Assembly (NCBI RefSeq): GCF_029223885.1
Contig: NZ_CP119409.1
Location: 1,266,001 to 1,330,000, forward strand
Direction of reading: 5' to 3'
Origin: Pararhizobium gei
GTDB taxonomy: Bacteria; Pseudomonadota; Alphaproteobacteria; Rhizobiales; Rhizobiaceae
Length of the DNA: 64,000 bases
The notes under the pieces were generated by a model that worked only from the letters and a program-made list of their open reading frames with translations, was not told the DNA's origin and did not search any database. Of this stretch, positions 18,855 to 27,594 are shown piece by piece; position 1 is the stretch's first letter, and each line of letters begins with the position of its first letter. Both the position numbers and the translations under genes were made by a program.

Positions 18855-20579
18855 ATGAACGATGTAGCGTCTCTCGACGCGAACATCCAGAAATCGGTGA
18901 TCGAGGCGGCGACGGACGCTCTCGGATTGGCTCTTCTTGTCTGTGACAAGAACGACGAGATCATTTATGCGAGCCGGCCGATCCTGCAGTTCTATCCAAT
19001 TCCCGCACAGTTCATCCGACCCGGCACACGGCTGAGGGACTTTCTTGGCGCCATTTTCGATTCGGGTGTACGCAGCGGCACAGCGCCGGAGACCAGTCGC
19101 CGCCATGCCAACCGGGACGACTGGATCTCGGAACATATCTCCCATCATTGGCGCGAGCGTTTCGACATCGTGGAGCGCATCGGCCGCCAGCGCTTCATCA
19201 GCGTGCGCAAGCGGCGTCTGACCAATGGTCTCGGCATCGTTTCCATTACCGATATTTCGGAGCAGAAAAAGCGGGACGAGCAGATCCAGCAGGATCTCGA
19301 ACGCGTCGAACTGACCGAAGGCATCCTTGACGGTCTTCCCAACGCAATCTGCGTCAAGGACCGCAACCTCAACTATGTCGCCGTGAACAAGGCATTTTGC
19401 GCGATCCACGGCATGTCGGCAGAGACGATTCTCGGGCGTTCCGTATGGGATCTTGTCGAATCGGACCTGGCGGAGCGGCTGGAACGGTCAGACAGGGCGA
19501 CGCTCGAAACGGGGGAAATTCATACGCTGCCGGAGCAGATCGTCAAGGCTGACGGCGAGGACCTTTGGGTCGTGACCTGCAAGTTCCGCATTGGCGACCC
19601 CGGCAAATATCTGCTCGTCACCTGCATGAACGACGTGACCGATCTGGTCGCCGGGTTCGAAGACACGGAAGAACTGGCGCCGGCTTTGTCTGCCATGGCG
19701 ATCAAGGATTACGATGTCTTCCAGCCGGCGCAAAATTGTTATGACCCCTTCCGGGCCATCGACATGCAGCACCTCGTCGAGCCCGGCGCGATCGTCGAAC
19801 CGCAGTCTTCGATAAAATACCGGGTGCTTGTCATGACGGCAGCGCCGATTTTCGAGCAGAAGCTGGTGTCCCAACTGCGCCGATGGGGGCTCGACGCATG
19901 CGCGGTCCATGACAGGGTGGAACTCGCCGCATTTCTCAGAGCCTGTGCCGAACATGGAATCAGGATCGCGACTTTCCTCATCGATGGCAGCATGCCCGGA
20001 GCGCAGGATGTTCTGGCCTGCTGGACGGCATCGCCGTCGATGGCAGTTCCGAAAGACTGGAAGGCGGCCGAGTGGCGTCCTGTCGTCCTGTCGCTTTGTC
20101 AGCAGCCCGGACATGAAATCGATGACGGTCCAGCGGCCTGGGACATTATCGTGCCCGACGTGGAGACCGATGACATCCCCGTACCCGCTGTCGAGGTCAT
20201 TGTCGCCGAAGACAACGAGATCAACCAGTTTGTCTTCGCCCAGATCCTCGAAGGCCTCGGGATCAGTTACCGGATCGCGGTGAATGGCGAGGAGGCCGTC
20301 CGGCTTTGGCGCGAGCATCGGCCGAACCTTGTGCTGATGGATGTCTCCATGCCTGTTATGAACGGGTTCGATGCAGCACGGGCCATAAGGGCGGCGGAAA
20401 AGTCGTTGCCGCGCCAGACCCCTATTATAGCGGTTACCGCACAGGCGCTGGATATCGACATCGAACAGAGCAGGGCTGCGGGCATGAACGAGCATATAAC
20501 CAAGCCGATCAGTCCGGACATGATCGAAGCGGTTTACCGGAAGTTCGTTCCCTTGAAGGCGCAGCGAAAGACCGGTTGA
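18855..20579 (+). CDS. PAS-PAS-pseudoreceiver-receiver signalling protein without kinase
   Basis: 574-residue cytoplasmic protein. Two PAS-type sensor modules occupy about 15-145 and 150-265 (second has GILDGLPNAICVKDRNL and ends with a VTDL segment). Residues ~325-435 look like a degenerate receiver (FLIDGSMPG keeps an Asp, but the N-terminal acidic pair is missing). Residues 448-567 are an intact receiver: acidic pair Glu452-Asp453, phosphoacceptor Asp496 in MDVSMPVMNG, Thr in AVTAQ, Lys550. There is no HisKA/HATPase domain, so a separate kinase must phosphorylate it. Start ATG 18855 has GAGGG upstream. Followed by a c-di-GMP enzyme gene, 144 bases away. Confidence 0.85.
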   Translation: MNDVASLDANIQKSVIEAATDALGLALLVCDKNDEIIYASRPILQFYPIPAQFIRPGTRLRDFLGAIFDSGVRSGTAPETSRRHANRDDWISEHISHHWRERFDIVERIGRQRFISVRKRRLTNGLGIVSITDISEQKKRDEQIQQDLERVELTEGILDGLPNAICVKDRNLNYVAVNKAFCAIHGMSAETILGRSVWDLVESDLAERLERSDRATLETGEIHTLPEQIVKADGEDLWVVTCKFRIGDPGKYLLVTCMNDVTDLVAGFEDTEELAPALSAMAIKDYDVFQPAQNCYDPFRAIDMQHLVEPGAIVEPQSSIKYRVLVMTAAPIFEQKLVSQLRRWGLDACAVHDRVELAAFLRACAEHGIRIATFLIDGSMPGAQDVLACWTASPSMAVPKDWKAAEWRPVVLSLCQQPGHEIDDGPAAWDIIVPDVETDDIPVPAVEVIVAEDNEINQFVFAQILEGLGISYRIAVNGEEAVRLWREHRPNLVLMDVSMPVMNGFDAARAIRAAEKSLPRQTPIIAVTAQALDIDIEQSRAAGMNEHITKPISPDMIEAVYRKFVPLKAQRKTG

Positions 20580-20723
20580 CGGCCTCGGGTTGTATTTCTG
20601 TCAATCCCCTAGATTTGGGGAGGTCCATGATTGGATGTGGCCCCGAATTGCTTTCGAAATCTTAACCCTCTCCATTCATCTTCAATCCTGACAATGCCTT
20701 CGGGCCCATGCCGGGAATGCGAT

Positions 20724-22085
20724 ATGAATTCTGCTGAACAATCGTCTCAACGCGTGAGTGAGATCGATCTTCATGCAATGGCCTATACCGACCCCTTGAC
20801 CGGGCTCGGCAATTCATACCGGCTGCGCGATAAAGTGCGGGAGATCGCCGATGCCCGCGCCAGTGACCCGGCACCTTTTACCATCGGCCTTGCCAATCTC
20901 GACGGGTTCAAGCCGATCAACGATCTTTTCGGCCCCGATGCCGGCGACAAGATCCTGTGCCAGGTCGCCAACCGGCTGCTTGCCTGCGTTCCCGATGGTG
21001 CGACCGTCATCCGCGCCGGCGGCGACGAATTCGGCTTCGTGCTGCCGTTGGTGTTCGAGCGCAAGGCCGCCGAAAAAGTCGGTGCGATGCTGAGGGAGGT
21101 GCTTTCGGCGCCTTTCGATCTCGGTGGCCGCAACGTCCGCCTCTCGGCTTCCTTCGGTTTTGCCATCTATCCCTTTGCCGGCGATGAGTTCGAGGATCTT
21201 CTAAAGAGCGCAGACACCGCCCTTTATCGCTCCAAGCGCCGCGGCCGGGGCCAGATCACCGTCTATTCACGGGAAATCGCCCAGGAAATGAAGCGCGCGA
21301 CGCAACTGGAGCAGGCGCTGCGCAATGCCATCATCGGCGACGAGGTGGACGTTCATTTTCAGCCCATCGTCAGCCTGAGAAACGACACGGTCGTCGGCTT
21401 CGAGGCGCTGGCGCGCTGGTGCGATCCCGATCTGGGCTACGTCTCTCCCTCAATTTTCGTACCGCTCGCGGAGGAGCGCGGCTTTATCGACGCGCTCTCC
21501 GAAACGCTCCTGCGCAAGGCCGCGAAAACCGCGCTGACCTGGCCGAAGGAACTCTTCCTGTCATTCAACCTGTCCTCGGCACAGCTGATGGATCCTTCGA
21601 CCAGTTCCAACATTTTGTCGATCATCGATCGCGCCGGCCTCGATCCGCGCCGGCTTGAGCTGGAAATCACCGAGACGGCCGTCATGGCGGATGCTGACGT
21701 CGCCCAGAAGATCATCGGCGAGTTGCGTTCGCATGGCGTGCGGATTTCCCTTGATGACTTCGGTACCGGCCAGTCCAGCCTTGGGCGGCTTCGCGATTTT
21801 ACCTTCGACAAGGTCAAGATCGACCGCGCCTTCGTCTCCCGTATTTCATCCGACCGGTCGTCGGAGCATATCGTCAAGGCGATCATCGCCATGTGCGACG
21901 GTCTCGATCTCGAAGTGGTTGCCGAGGGCATCGAGGAATTCTCCGAATCCCTCAAGCTCAAGGAACTGGGCTGCGGCATGGGGCAGGGCTATTTTTACGG
22001 CAAGCCGGCTGATGCCGTTGCAACCCTGCGCTATCTTGCAGACAAATACCGCGAGCCGCCGCCCGCCCTATCGGTCGCCATCTAG
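20724..22085 (+). CDS. GGDEF-EAL cyclic-di-GMP enzyme
   Basis: 453-residue protein with both c-di-GMP domains and no recognisable sensor domain. The diguanylate cyclase half has LDGFKPINDLFG and an intact GGDEF at 99-103; the allosteric I-site RxxD is absent. The phosphodiesterase half begins near residue 195, has EAL at 227-229, EITET, DDFGTG, KIDR and AEGIE, all catalytic elements present. Either or both activities are therefore possible. ATG 20724 preferred (GGGAA upstream); an earlier ATG at 20694 is possible. Its last 18 bases overlap the convergent LysR gene. Confidence 0.93.
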   Translation: MNSAEQSSQRVSEIDLHAMAYTDPLTGLGNSYRLRDKVREIADARASDPAPFTIGLANLDGFKPINDLFGPDAGDKILCQVANRLLACVPDGATVIRAGGDEFGFVLPLVFERKAAEKVGAMLREVLSAPFDLGGRNVRLSASFGFAIYPFAGDEFEDLLKSADTALYRSKRRGRGQITVYSREIAQEMKRATQLEQALRNAIIGDEVDVHFQPIVSLRNDTVVGFEALARWCDPDLGYVSPSIFVPLAEERGFIDALSETLLRKAAKTALTWPKELFLSFNLSSAQLMDPSTSSNILSIIDRAGLDPRRLELEITETAVMADADVAQKIIGELRSHGVRISLDDFGTGQSSLGRLRDFTFDKVKIDRAFVSRISSDRSSEHIVKAIIAMCDGLDLEVVAEGIEEFSESLKLKELGCGMGQGYFYGKPADAVATLRYLADKYREPPPALSVAI

Positions 22086-22994
22086 CGCGCTACCCTGGGC
22101 GAGAAGCCAGTCCCGGACCCGCCGGGCCTGCTGATTGAGTTCCCGGGAACGCGGCCAGACCACATAGAAGGCGAGATCGGTTTTCAGGACATGGTTGCCG
22201 ACCGGCACCAGCGCGCCCGAGCGGACCTGCTGCTCGATCAGATGGTTCCATCCAAGCGCGATGCCTTCGCCGGCAAGCACCGCCTGGATGACCAGCACAT
22301 AATCGTTCAAGGTCAGTCGTCGCGATCGGGCAGGGTAGGCAAGGCCGGCGCTGGCGAACCATTCCTGCCAGCTATAGGCGCGCCTGACCGGCTCCTCCAG
22401 ATGGATCAGCGGATGCCGCAGCAGATCGCCCGGCGTCTGCGGCAGGCCATTGGCCTCGACATAGGCGGCGGATGCGACGGCGCTGATCACCTCCGGCGCC
22501 AGAAGTGCCGTATGGTAGCGCGGCCAGTGGGCGGGGTCGCCGCCGCCGCGCACGCCGAGCGGGATGGGTTCGTCTTCCAGGTCGAGATCGCGGACGCTGG
22601 TCTGGATCCTGAGGTCGATCTCCGGCAGGTCCTCCCGCAGTCTGGTCAAACGCGGCAGCATCCACATGGAGGCAAAGGCCGTGGAAGCAGCCAGCGTCAC
22701 ATTGCCCTCCCTCCGCTTTGCCCGGATGTCTTCCGCCGACCTGCGGATTCGTGACAGGCCCAGCGACACATCGGCATGGAATTTCTCGCCCGCTTCCGTG
22801 AGTTCCACAGCGCGGTGAACGCGGTTGAACAGAAGCACGCCGAGCTGTTCCTCAAGGGCGCGGATCGCATAGGAGACCGCAGCCTGGGTCATCCCTAGTT
22901 CGCCCGCCGCGCGGGTGAAATTCTGATGCCGCCCCGCCGCCTCGAAGACGATCAGACTGGAGGCGGAAGGGAGGAGGCGGCGCAGGGTATCCAT
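22068..22994 (-). CDS. LysR-family transcriptional regulator (GcvA-like)
   Basis: 308-residue regulator. Winged HTH at about 10-70 (FEAAGRHQNFTRAAGELGMTQAAVSYAIRALEEQLG), then a periplasmic-binding-like effector domain. The sequence resembles the GcvA subgroup. It is divergent from the methyltransferase gene with 90 bases between the starts, the usual layout for a LysR protein and its target, so it probably controls the methylated-amine genes; the effector is unknown. I could not assign a specific T-N11-A operator. Confidence 0.92.
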   Translation of the reverse strand: MDTLRRLLPSASSLIVFEAAGRHQNFTRAAGELGMTQAAVSYAIRALEEQLGVLLFNRVHRAVELTEAGEKFHADVSLGLSRIRRSAEDIRAKRREGNVTLAASTAFASMWMLPRLTRLREDLPEIDLRIQTSVRDLDLEDEPIPLGVRGGGDPAHWPRYHTALLAPEVISAVASAAYVEANGLPQTPGDLLRHPLIHLEEPVRRAYSWQEWFASAGLAYPARSRRLTLNDYVLVIQAVLAGEGIALGWNHLIEQQVRSGALVPVGNHVLKTDLAFYVVWPRSRELNQQARRVRDWLLAQGSALDGDR

Positions 22995-23084
22995 AAATTC
23001 AGCTTATCGCATGTCTCGATTTTTTCCAGCGTTACACCGGGCTTTTTCAACTCTAGCCTTTGATGCTCACGAGGAGCGCAGCAA

Positions 23085-24638
23085 ATGGAAACGGTAGCTG
23101 TTGAAGGCAAGGAACCGGCAAGGCGCAGCCGCCCGGGACGCCCGGCCCGGCGCGACGCTTCGGCAAAGATCAAGGGCGTGCCCTATATAGCCCGCAACAT
23201 TCCGACCTATGATATTCTCGGCGAGGAAAGTCTCCAGAAAATCGAGCGCGTCGCGGATCGGATCTTGAGCGAAATCGGCATCGAGTTTCGCGACGATCCG
23301 GCATCGCTCGATCTCTGGAAGAGCGCCGGCGCCACGGTGGAGGGCGTGCGCGTGCGCTTCGCGCCCGGTATGCTCAACGAACTGGTCGCGACGGCGCCAG
23401 CGCAATTCACGCAACATGCCCGCAATCCCGACCGGAACGTCGAAATCGGCGGCAGAAACGTCGTCTTCGCTCCGGCCTATGGTTCGCCCTTCGTCATGGA
23501 TCTCGACAAAGGCCGGCGCTACGGCACGCTTGAGGATTTCCGCAATTTCATCAAGCTGGCGCAATCAAGCCCTTGGCTGCATCACTCGGGCGGAACGATC
23601 TGCGAGCCGGTCGATGTGCCGGTCAACAAACGCCATCTCGACATGGTTTACAGCCACATCAAATATTCCGATCGCCCCTTCATGGGCTCGATCACGGCAG
23701 AGGATCGGGCGGAAGATTCCATCGATATGGCCCGCATCCTGTTCGGCCGCGAATTCGTCGACAGCCACTGCGTCATTCTCGGCAATGTCAACGTCAACTC
23801 GCCGCTGGTCTGGGACGGCACGATGACGAAGGCTTTGCGCGCCTATTCGCGAGCCAATCAGGCGGCCGTTATCGTGCCCTTTATTCTGGGCGGCGCCATG
23901 GGGCCGGTGACCAACGCCGGCGCGATCGCCCAGTCCTACGCCGAGACCCTGGCTGGCTGTGCTTTGACGCAGCTTGAGCGCAAGGGTGCGCCGGTGATTT
24001 TCGGCAATTTCCTGTCTTCCATGTCGCTGCGATCGGGCTCGCCGACCTTTGGCACGCCGGAGCCAGCCATCGGCTCCATGGTCATCGGTCAACTGGCCCG
24101 CCGGCTGAAACTGCCCTTGCGTTGCGCCGGGAATTTCTCCAACGCCAAGCTGCCGGATGCGCAGGCCATGCAGGAGGGGGTCATGTCGATGCTGTCGGCG
24201 GTCCATTGCGGTGCCAACTTCATCCTGCATTCGGCAGGCTTTCTGGATGGGCTGCTCGCCATGTCCTACGAGAAATTCGTCATGGATGCGGATTTCTGCG
24301 GCGCGCTGCATTCCTATCTCGCCGGTGTCGTGGTCGATGACAACACGCTCGCCATGGATGCTTTCCTGCAGGTCGGACCCGGCAGCCATTTTCTCGGCTG
24401 CGATCATACGATGCGCAATTACCAATCGGCCTTCTGGGATTCCAGCCTCTCCGACAACGAGCCCTTCGAAAAATGGAGCGAGGAGGGCGGCTCGACCGAT
24501 ATGGCCGCGCGCGCCAACAGACAGTGGAAAAAGACGCTGGCCGACTACGAAGCGCCGCCTCTGGACGTGGCAATCGACGACGCTCTGACGGACTATGTCG
24601 ATAGGCGCAAGACCGAAATGGCGGATGCTTGGTATTGA
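23085..24638 (+). CDS. MttB-family (trimethylamine methyltransferase-like) protein
   Basis: 517-residue member of the MttB superfamily. True trimethylamine methyltransferases carry an in-frame pyrrolysine (TAG); none occurs here, so it belongs to the non-Pyl branch that includes MtgB-type glycine-betaine methyltransferases. These transfer a methyl group from a quaternary amine to a corrinoid protein. Family segments seen: LEDFRNFIKLAQSSPWLHHSGG, VPFILGGAMGPVTNAGAIAQ, and HSAGFLDGLLAMSYEKFVMD. Strong GAGGAG ribosome site. The flavoprotein gene follows 27 bases later and was probably co-transcribed. No corrinoid protein gene is near. Confidence 0.88.
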   Translation: METVAVEGKEPARRSRPGRPARRDASAKIKGVPYIARNIPTYDILGEESLQKIERVADRILSEIGIEFRDDPASLDLWKSAGATVEGVRVRFAPGMLNELVATAPAQFTQHARNPDRNVEIGGRNVVFAPAYGSPFVMDLDKGRRYGTLEDFRNFIKLAQSSPWLHHSGGTICEPVDVPVNKRHLDMVYSHIKYSDRPFMGSITAEDRAEDSIDMARILFGREFVDSHCVILGNVNVNSPLVWDGTMTKALRAYSRANQAAVIVPFILGGAMGPVTNAGAIAQSYAETLAGCALTQLERKGAPVIFGNFLSSMSLRSGSPTFGTPEPAIGSMVIGQLARRLKLPLRCAGNFSNAKLPDAQAMQEGVMSMLSAVHCGANFILHSAGFLDGLLAMSYEKFVMDADFCGALHSYLAGVVVDDNTLAMDAFLQVGPGSHFLGCDHTMRNYQSAFWDSSLSDNEPFEKWSEEGGSTDMAARANRQWKKTLADYEAPPLDVAIDDALTDYVDRRKTEMADAWY

Positions 24639-24665
24639 ACCGCCGCAACCCATCCGGAACACCGC

Positions 24666-26714
24666 ATGACCCCTTCCAAAGACCCCCTGCTGCAGCCCTA
24701 CCAGCTGAAGCATCTGACGCTGAAAAACCGGATCATGTCCACGGCCCATGAACCGGCCTATTCGGAAGACGGCATGCCGAAGGACCGGTATCGGTTGTAC
24801 CATGTCGAGAAGGCCAAGGGCGGCATTGCCCTGACCATGACGGCGGGCTCGGCCATCGTTTCGCAGGATTCGCCACCCGCTTTCGGCAATCTCTACGCCT
24901 ATTCCGACGAGATCGTTCCATGGCTGAAGAAGATCGCCGACGACTGTCACGAGCACGGCGCCGCCGTGATGATCCAGCTCACCCATCTCGGGCGCCGCAC
25001 CGGCTGGAACAAGGGCGACTGGCTGCCCGTTCTGTCGGCATCCCCTGTGCGGGAAGCGGCCCATCGCGCTTTCCCCAAGGAGATCGAGGACTGGGATATC
25101 GAGCGGATCGTCGGAGACTATGCCGCAGCTGCGCAGCGCATGCAGGCGGCAGGGCTCGATGGCATCGAGATCGAGGCCTATGGGCACCTCATCGACGGTT
25201 TCTGGTCTCCGGCGACCAACCATCGCGACGACGAATATGGCGGCTCCCTTGAAAACCGGCTGCGGTTTTTCAATCTGGTGGTGGATACCGTGCGCAAGGC
25301 CGTCGGGCCGGATTTCATCGTCGGCACCCGCATGGTCGCCGACGAACAATGGGATATCGGACTATCCAGGAACGATGGTGTGGAGATCGCCCGCCGCATC
25401 GCCGCCTCCGGCAAGATCGACTTTCTCAACATCATCCGCGGCCATATCGATCACGATGCGCATCTGAACGATGTCATCCCCATTCAGGGGATGGCTGCGT
25501 CGCCGCATCTGGATTTTGCCGGGGAGATCCGCAGCATCACCAAGTTCCCGGTTTTCCATGCGGCCCGCATCGCCGATGTGGCAACGGCGCGCCATGCCGT
25601 CGCGGAAGGCAAGCTGGACATGGTCGGCATGACGCGTGCCCATATTGCCGATCCACATATCGTCCGCAAAATCATGGAGGGTCGTGAAAGCCAGATTCGC
25701 CCCTGTGTGGGCGCAACCTATTGTCTCGACCGGATTTATGAGGGCGGCGGTGCGCTGTGCATCCACAATGCCGCGACGGGCCGGGAAGCGGTCATCCCCC
25801 ATGTGATTTCAAGATCCACCGGGCGGCGGCGTAAGGCCGTGGTCGTCGGCGCCGGTCCGGCCGGGCTGGAGGCGGCCCGCGTGCTTGCCGAGCGCGGTCA
25901 TGCGGTGGAGGTGCTCGAGGCGACGGGCGAGGCGGGCGGTCAGGTGGTGCTGGCCGCGCGCAATCCGCGCCGCCGCGAAATGATCGGCATTATCGACTGG
26001 CGCCTTACGGAACTGGAACGCCTGCAAGTTCCGATCAACTACAATGTCTTTGCAGAACCAGGCGACATCCTTGAACGGCAGCCGGATCTCGTGGTCGTCG
26101 CAACCGGGGGCATCGCTCAAAATCCCGCGCTGGAATCGGGCGACGATCTGGTGGTGTCGAGCTGGGACATCATTGCCGGCGCGATCAGGCCCGAAGGCCC
26201 TGTTCTACTCTACGATGACAATGGTGCGCATACCGGCATGAGTGCTGCCGAGATGATAGCCGCGCAGGGCGTCGAGCTGGAAATCGTTTCTCCCGAGCGC
26301 ATGTTCGCGCCGGAGATCGGCGGCATGAATCACGTTCCCTATGCCAAGGCCTTTGCCGAGCACAATGTGCGTGTCACGATCAACACGCGGCTGAAATCCG
26401 TCCGGCGCGAGGGCAATGGGCTGGTCGCGGTTCTGGGTTCGGATTATTCGGCATCGTCACACAGTGAGCGTCGCGTCGCCCAGGTGGTGGTAGAGCATGG
26501 CACGATGGCCATGGCGGACTTGTATTTCGATCTCAAACCCCTGTCGCGAAACCTGGGCGCGGTCGATTACAAGGCCCTGATCCGCCAGGAGCACCCGATC
26601 GGTCTAAAGAATCCTGACGGCGCATTCGATCTGGTTCGCATCGGCGATGCGGTCGCAAGCCGCAATATTCATGCCGGGATCTATGACGGCTTACGTTACG
26701 GGCTGTTGTTCTAA
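24666..26714 (+). CDS. NADH:flavin oxidoreductase, trimethylamine/dimethylglycine dehydrogenase-like
   Basis: 682-residue two-domain flavoprotein. Residues 1-340 form an old-yellow-enzyme FMN barrel; 345-366 the iron-sulfur segment; from ~388 a Rossmann domain (VVVGAGPAGLEAARVLAERG) for FAD or ADP as in trimethylamine dehydrogenase and 2,4-dienoyl-CoA reductase. The four-Cys motif is incomplete: Cys347, Cys353 and Cys365 are present, but residue 350 is Ala where a Cys is expected. Probable role: oxidative demethylation of a secondary or tertiary methylated amine, following the MttB-like protein. Substrate is inferred from context only. A terminator hairpin follows directly. Confidence 0.85.
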   Translation: MTPSKDPLLQPYQLKHLTLKNRIMSTAHEPAYSEDGMPKDRYRLYHVEKAKGGIALTMTAGSAIVSQDSPPAFGNLYAYSDEIVPWLKKIADDCHEHGAAVMIQLTHLGRRTGWNKGDWLPVLSASPVREAAHRAFPKEIEDWDIERIVGDYAAAAQRMQAAGLDGIEIEAYGHLIDGFWSPATNHRDDEYGGSLENRLRFFNLVVDTVRKAVGPDFIVGTRMVADEQWDIGLSRNDGVEIARRIAASGKIDFLNIIRGHIDHDAHLNDVIPIQGMAASPHLDFAGEIRSITKFPVFHAARIADVATARHAVAEGKLDMVGMTRAHIADPHIVRKIMEGRESQIRPCVGATYCLDRIYEGGGALCIHNAATGREAVIPHVISRSTGRRRKAVVVGAGPAGLEAARVLAERGHAVEVLEATGEAGGQVVLAARNPRRREMIGIIDWRLTELERLQVPINYNVFAEPGDILERQPDLVVVATGGIAQNPALESGDDLVVSSWDIIAGAIRPEGPVLLYDDNGAHTGMSAAEMIAAQGVELEIVSPERMFAPEIGGMNHVPYAKAFAEHNVRVTINTRLKSVRREGNGLVAVLGSDYSASSHSERRVAQVVVEHGTMAMADLYFDLKPLSRNLGAVDYKALIRQEHPIGLKNPDGAFDLVRIGDAVASRNIHAGIYDGLRYGLLF

Positions 26715-26718
26715 CGAT

Positions 26719-26746
26719 AAATGGCAGCGCCTGCGCGCTGCCATTT
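26719..26746. terminator. Strong hairpin between convergent genes
   Basis: Perfect 12-bp inverted repeat (AAATGGCAGCGC and its complement) with a CTGC loop lies four bases after the flavoprotein stop. The flanking A- and T-bases make it usable in both directions, fitting its place between convergent transcription units. Confidence 0.85.
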
Positions 26747-26768
26747 CGTAAAGGCATGAAGTGCCTAA

Positions 26769-27383
26769 TTACTGCTGTGTAGCAGGCTGTTCGGCGGGCT
26801 TCATATCGGTTGCCGGCGTCGTGGATGACGTGGTCGAGCCATCGACCGGCGTGTTGGCATTGGTTTCCGCGACCTGCTGAGCCTTTGTCTTGAACTCAGG
26901 GGCGGCCTTCAGCGTATCAGCGGTCTCCTGCGTCGTGAGCTTCAGGTCGTCCGAGTCCGGCACTTCGCTGACCGTAATCGTGTCGAGCGGAACCGCGACG
27001 TTCTTCTCGCCGATTCCCAGGAAGCCACCGACGCCGACAACAGCAGCCTCGACGGAGCCGTCCTTGGTGAAAAGCACGTCATTAATTTCCCCGATGCTTT
27101 CATCGGCGGCGTTATAGACCGGCTGGCCAATATAGGTGTTTGCCGAAAGCTGATCGGCAGCCTGTTCGGTCAGATAGCCGGAGCCGGCTGCAGGGGTTGC
27201 CTGTGCGGCCTGATCGACCGGCTTACTGGCATCTGCCGGGGTTTCTGCCGCCATTGGCGTTTCGATCGCCTGCGGCTGTGCAGCCGGCTGTGTGGTTTCC
27301 TGCGCGAAGCTCATGGGGGCGAAGACCGTTACACCGGCAAAGAGTGCGCTGGCGGCGACGGATGCTACGAGTTTCTTGGTCAT
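26769..27383 (-). CDS. Secreted PRC-barrel domain protein
   Basis: 204-residue protein with a cleavable signal peptide (MTKKLVASVAASALFAG to FAQ, about residue 28). A Pro/Ala/Thr-rich linker follows, then one PRC-barrel at about 78-150 (IGQPVYNAADESIGEINDVL, VGVGGFLGIGEKNVAVP), and a Thr/Gln/Ala-rich tail. PRC-barrels mediate protein contacts; such periplasmic proteins are common, often stress-induced, in rhizobia. An EcfG-type promoter lies 70-95 bases upstream, which suggests general stress control. Confidence 0.88.
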   Translation of the reverse strand: MTKKLVASVAASALFAGVTVFAPMSFAQETTQPAAQPQAIETPMAAETPADASKPVDQAAQATPAAGSGYLTEQAADQLSANTYIGQPVYNAADESIGEINDVLFTKDGSVEAAVVGVGGFLGIGEKNVAVPLDTITVSEVPDSDDLKLTTQETADTLKAAPEFKTKAQQVAETNANTPVDGSTTSSTTPATDMKPAEQPATQQ

Positions 27384-27453
27384 GTTAAACCTTCCTTTCG
27401 TTCAGTCGATCAAAGCGCGGGGCGTCTCACCGCCGCACTGGTGATGCTGAAAG

Positions 27454-27478
27454 AACGCCAAAAGGCAAAAGTGGTTCC
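27454..27478 (-). promoter_or_regulatory. EcfG/RpoE2-type general stress promoter
   Basis: On the minus strand, GGAAC (27474-27478), 16 bases, then CGTT (27454-27457) match exactly the consensus GGAAC-N16/17-CGTT used by the alphaproteobacterial general stress sigma factor. It points at the PRC-barrel gene. A second GGAAC on the plus strand near 27502 forms an 8-bp inverted repeat with the first but lacks the downstream element. Confidence 0.6.
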
Positions 27479-27594
27479 GTTAAAAATTTATGCGCTTCAA
27501 CGGAACTTATCGTCGAGTTTTATAACCTTGCGGTCGAACACAATGTCGAACGACAGCCCGGTATTGCCCGACTTCAGCTGAGAGTTGAACTGGA

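Noticed and set aside
23085..24638. Pyrrolysine-containing trimethylamine methyltransferase
   Set aside because: There is no in-frame TAG; the gene belongs to the non-pyrrolysine branch.
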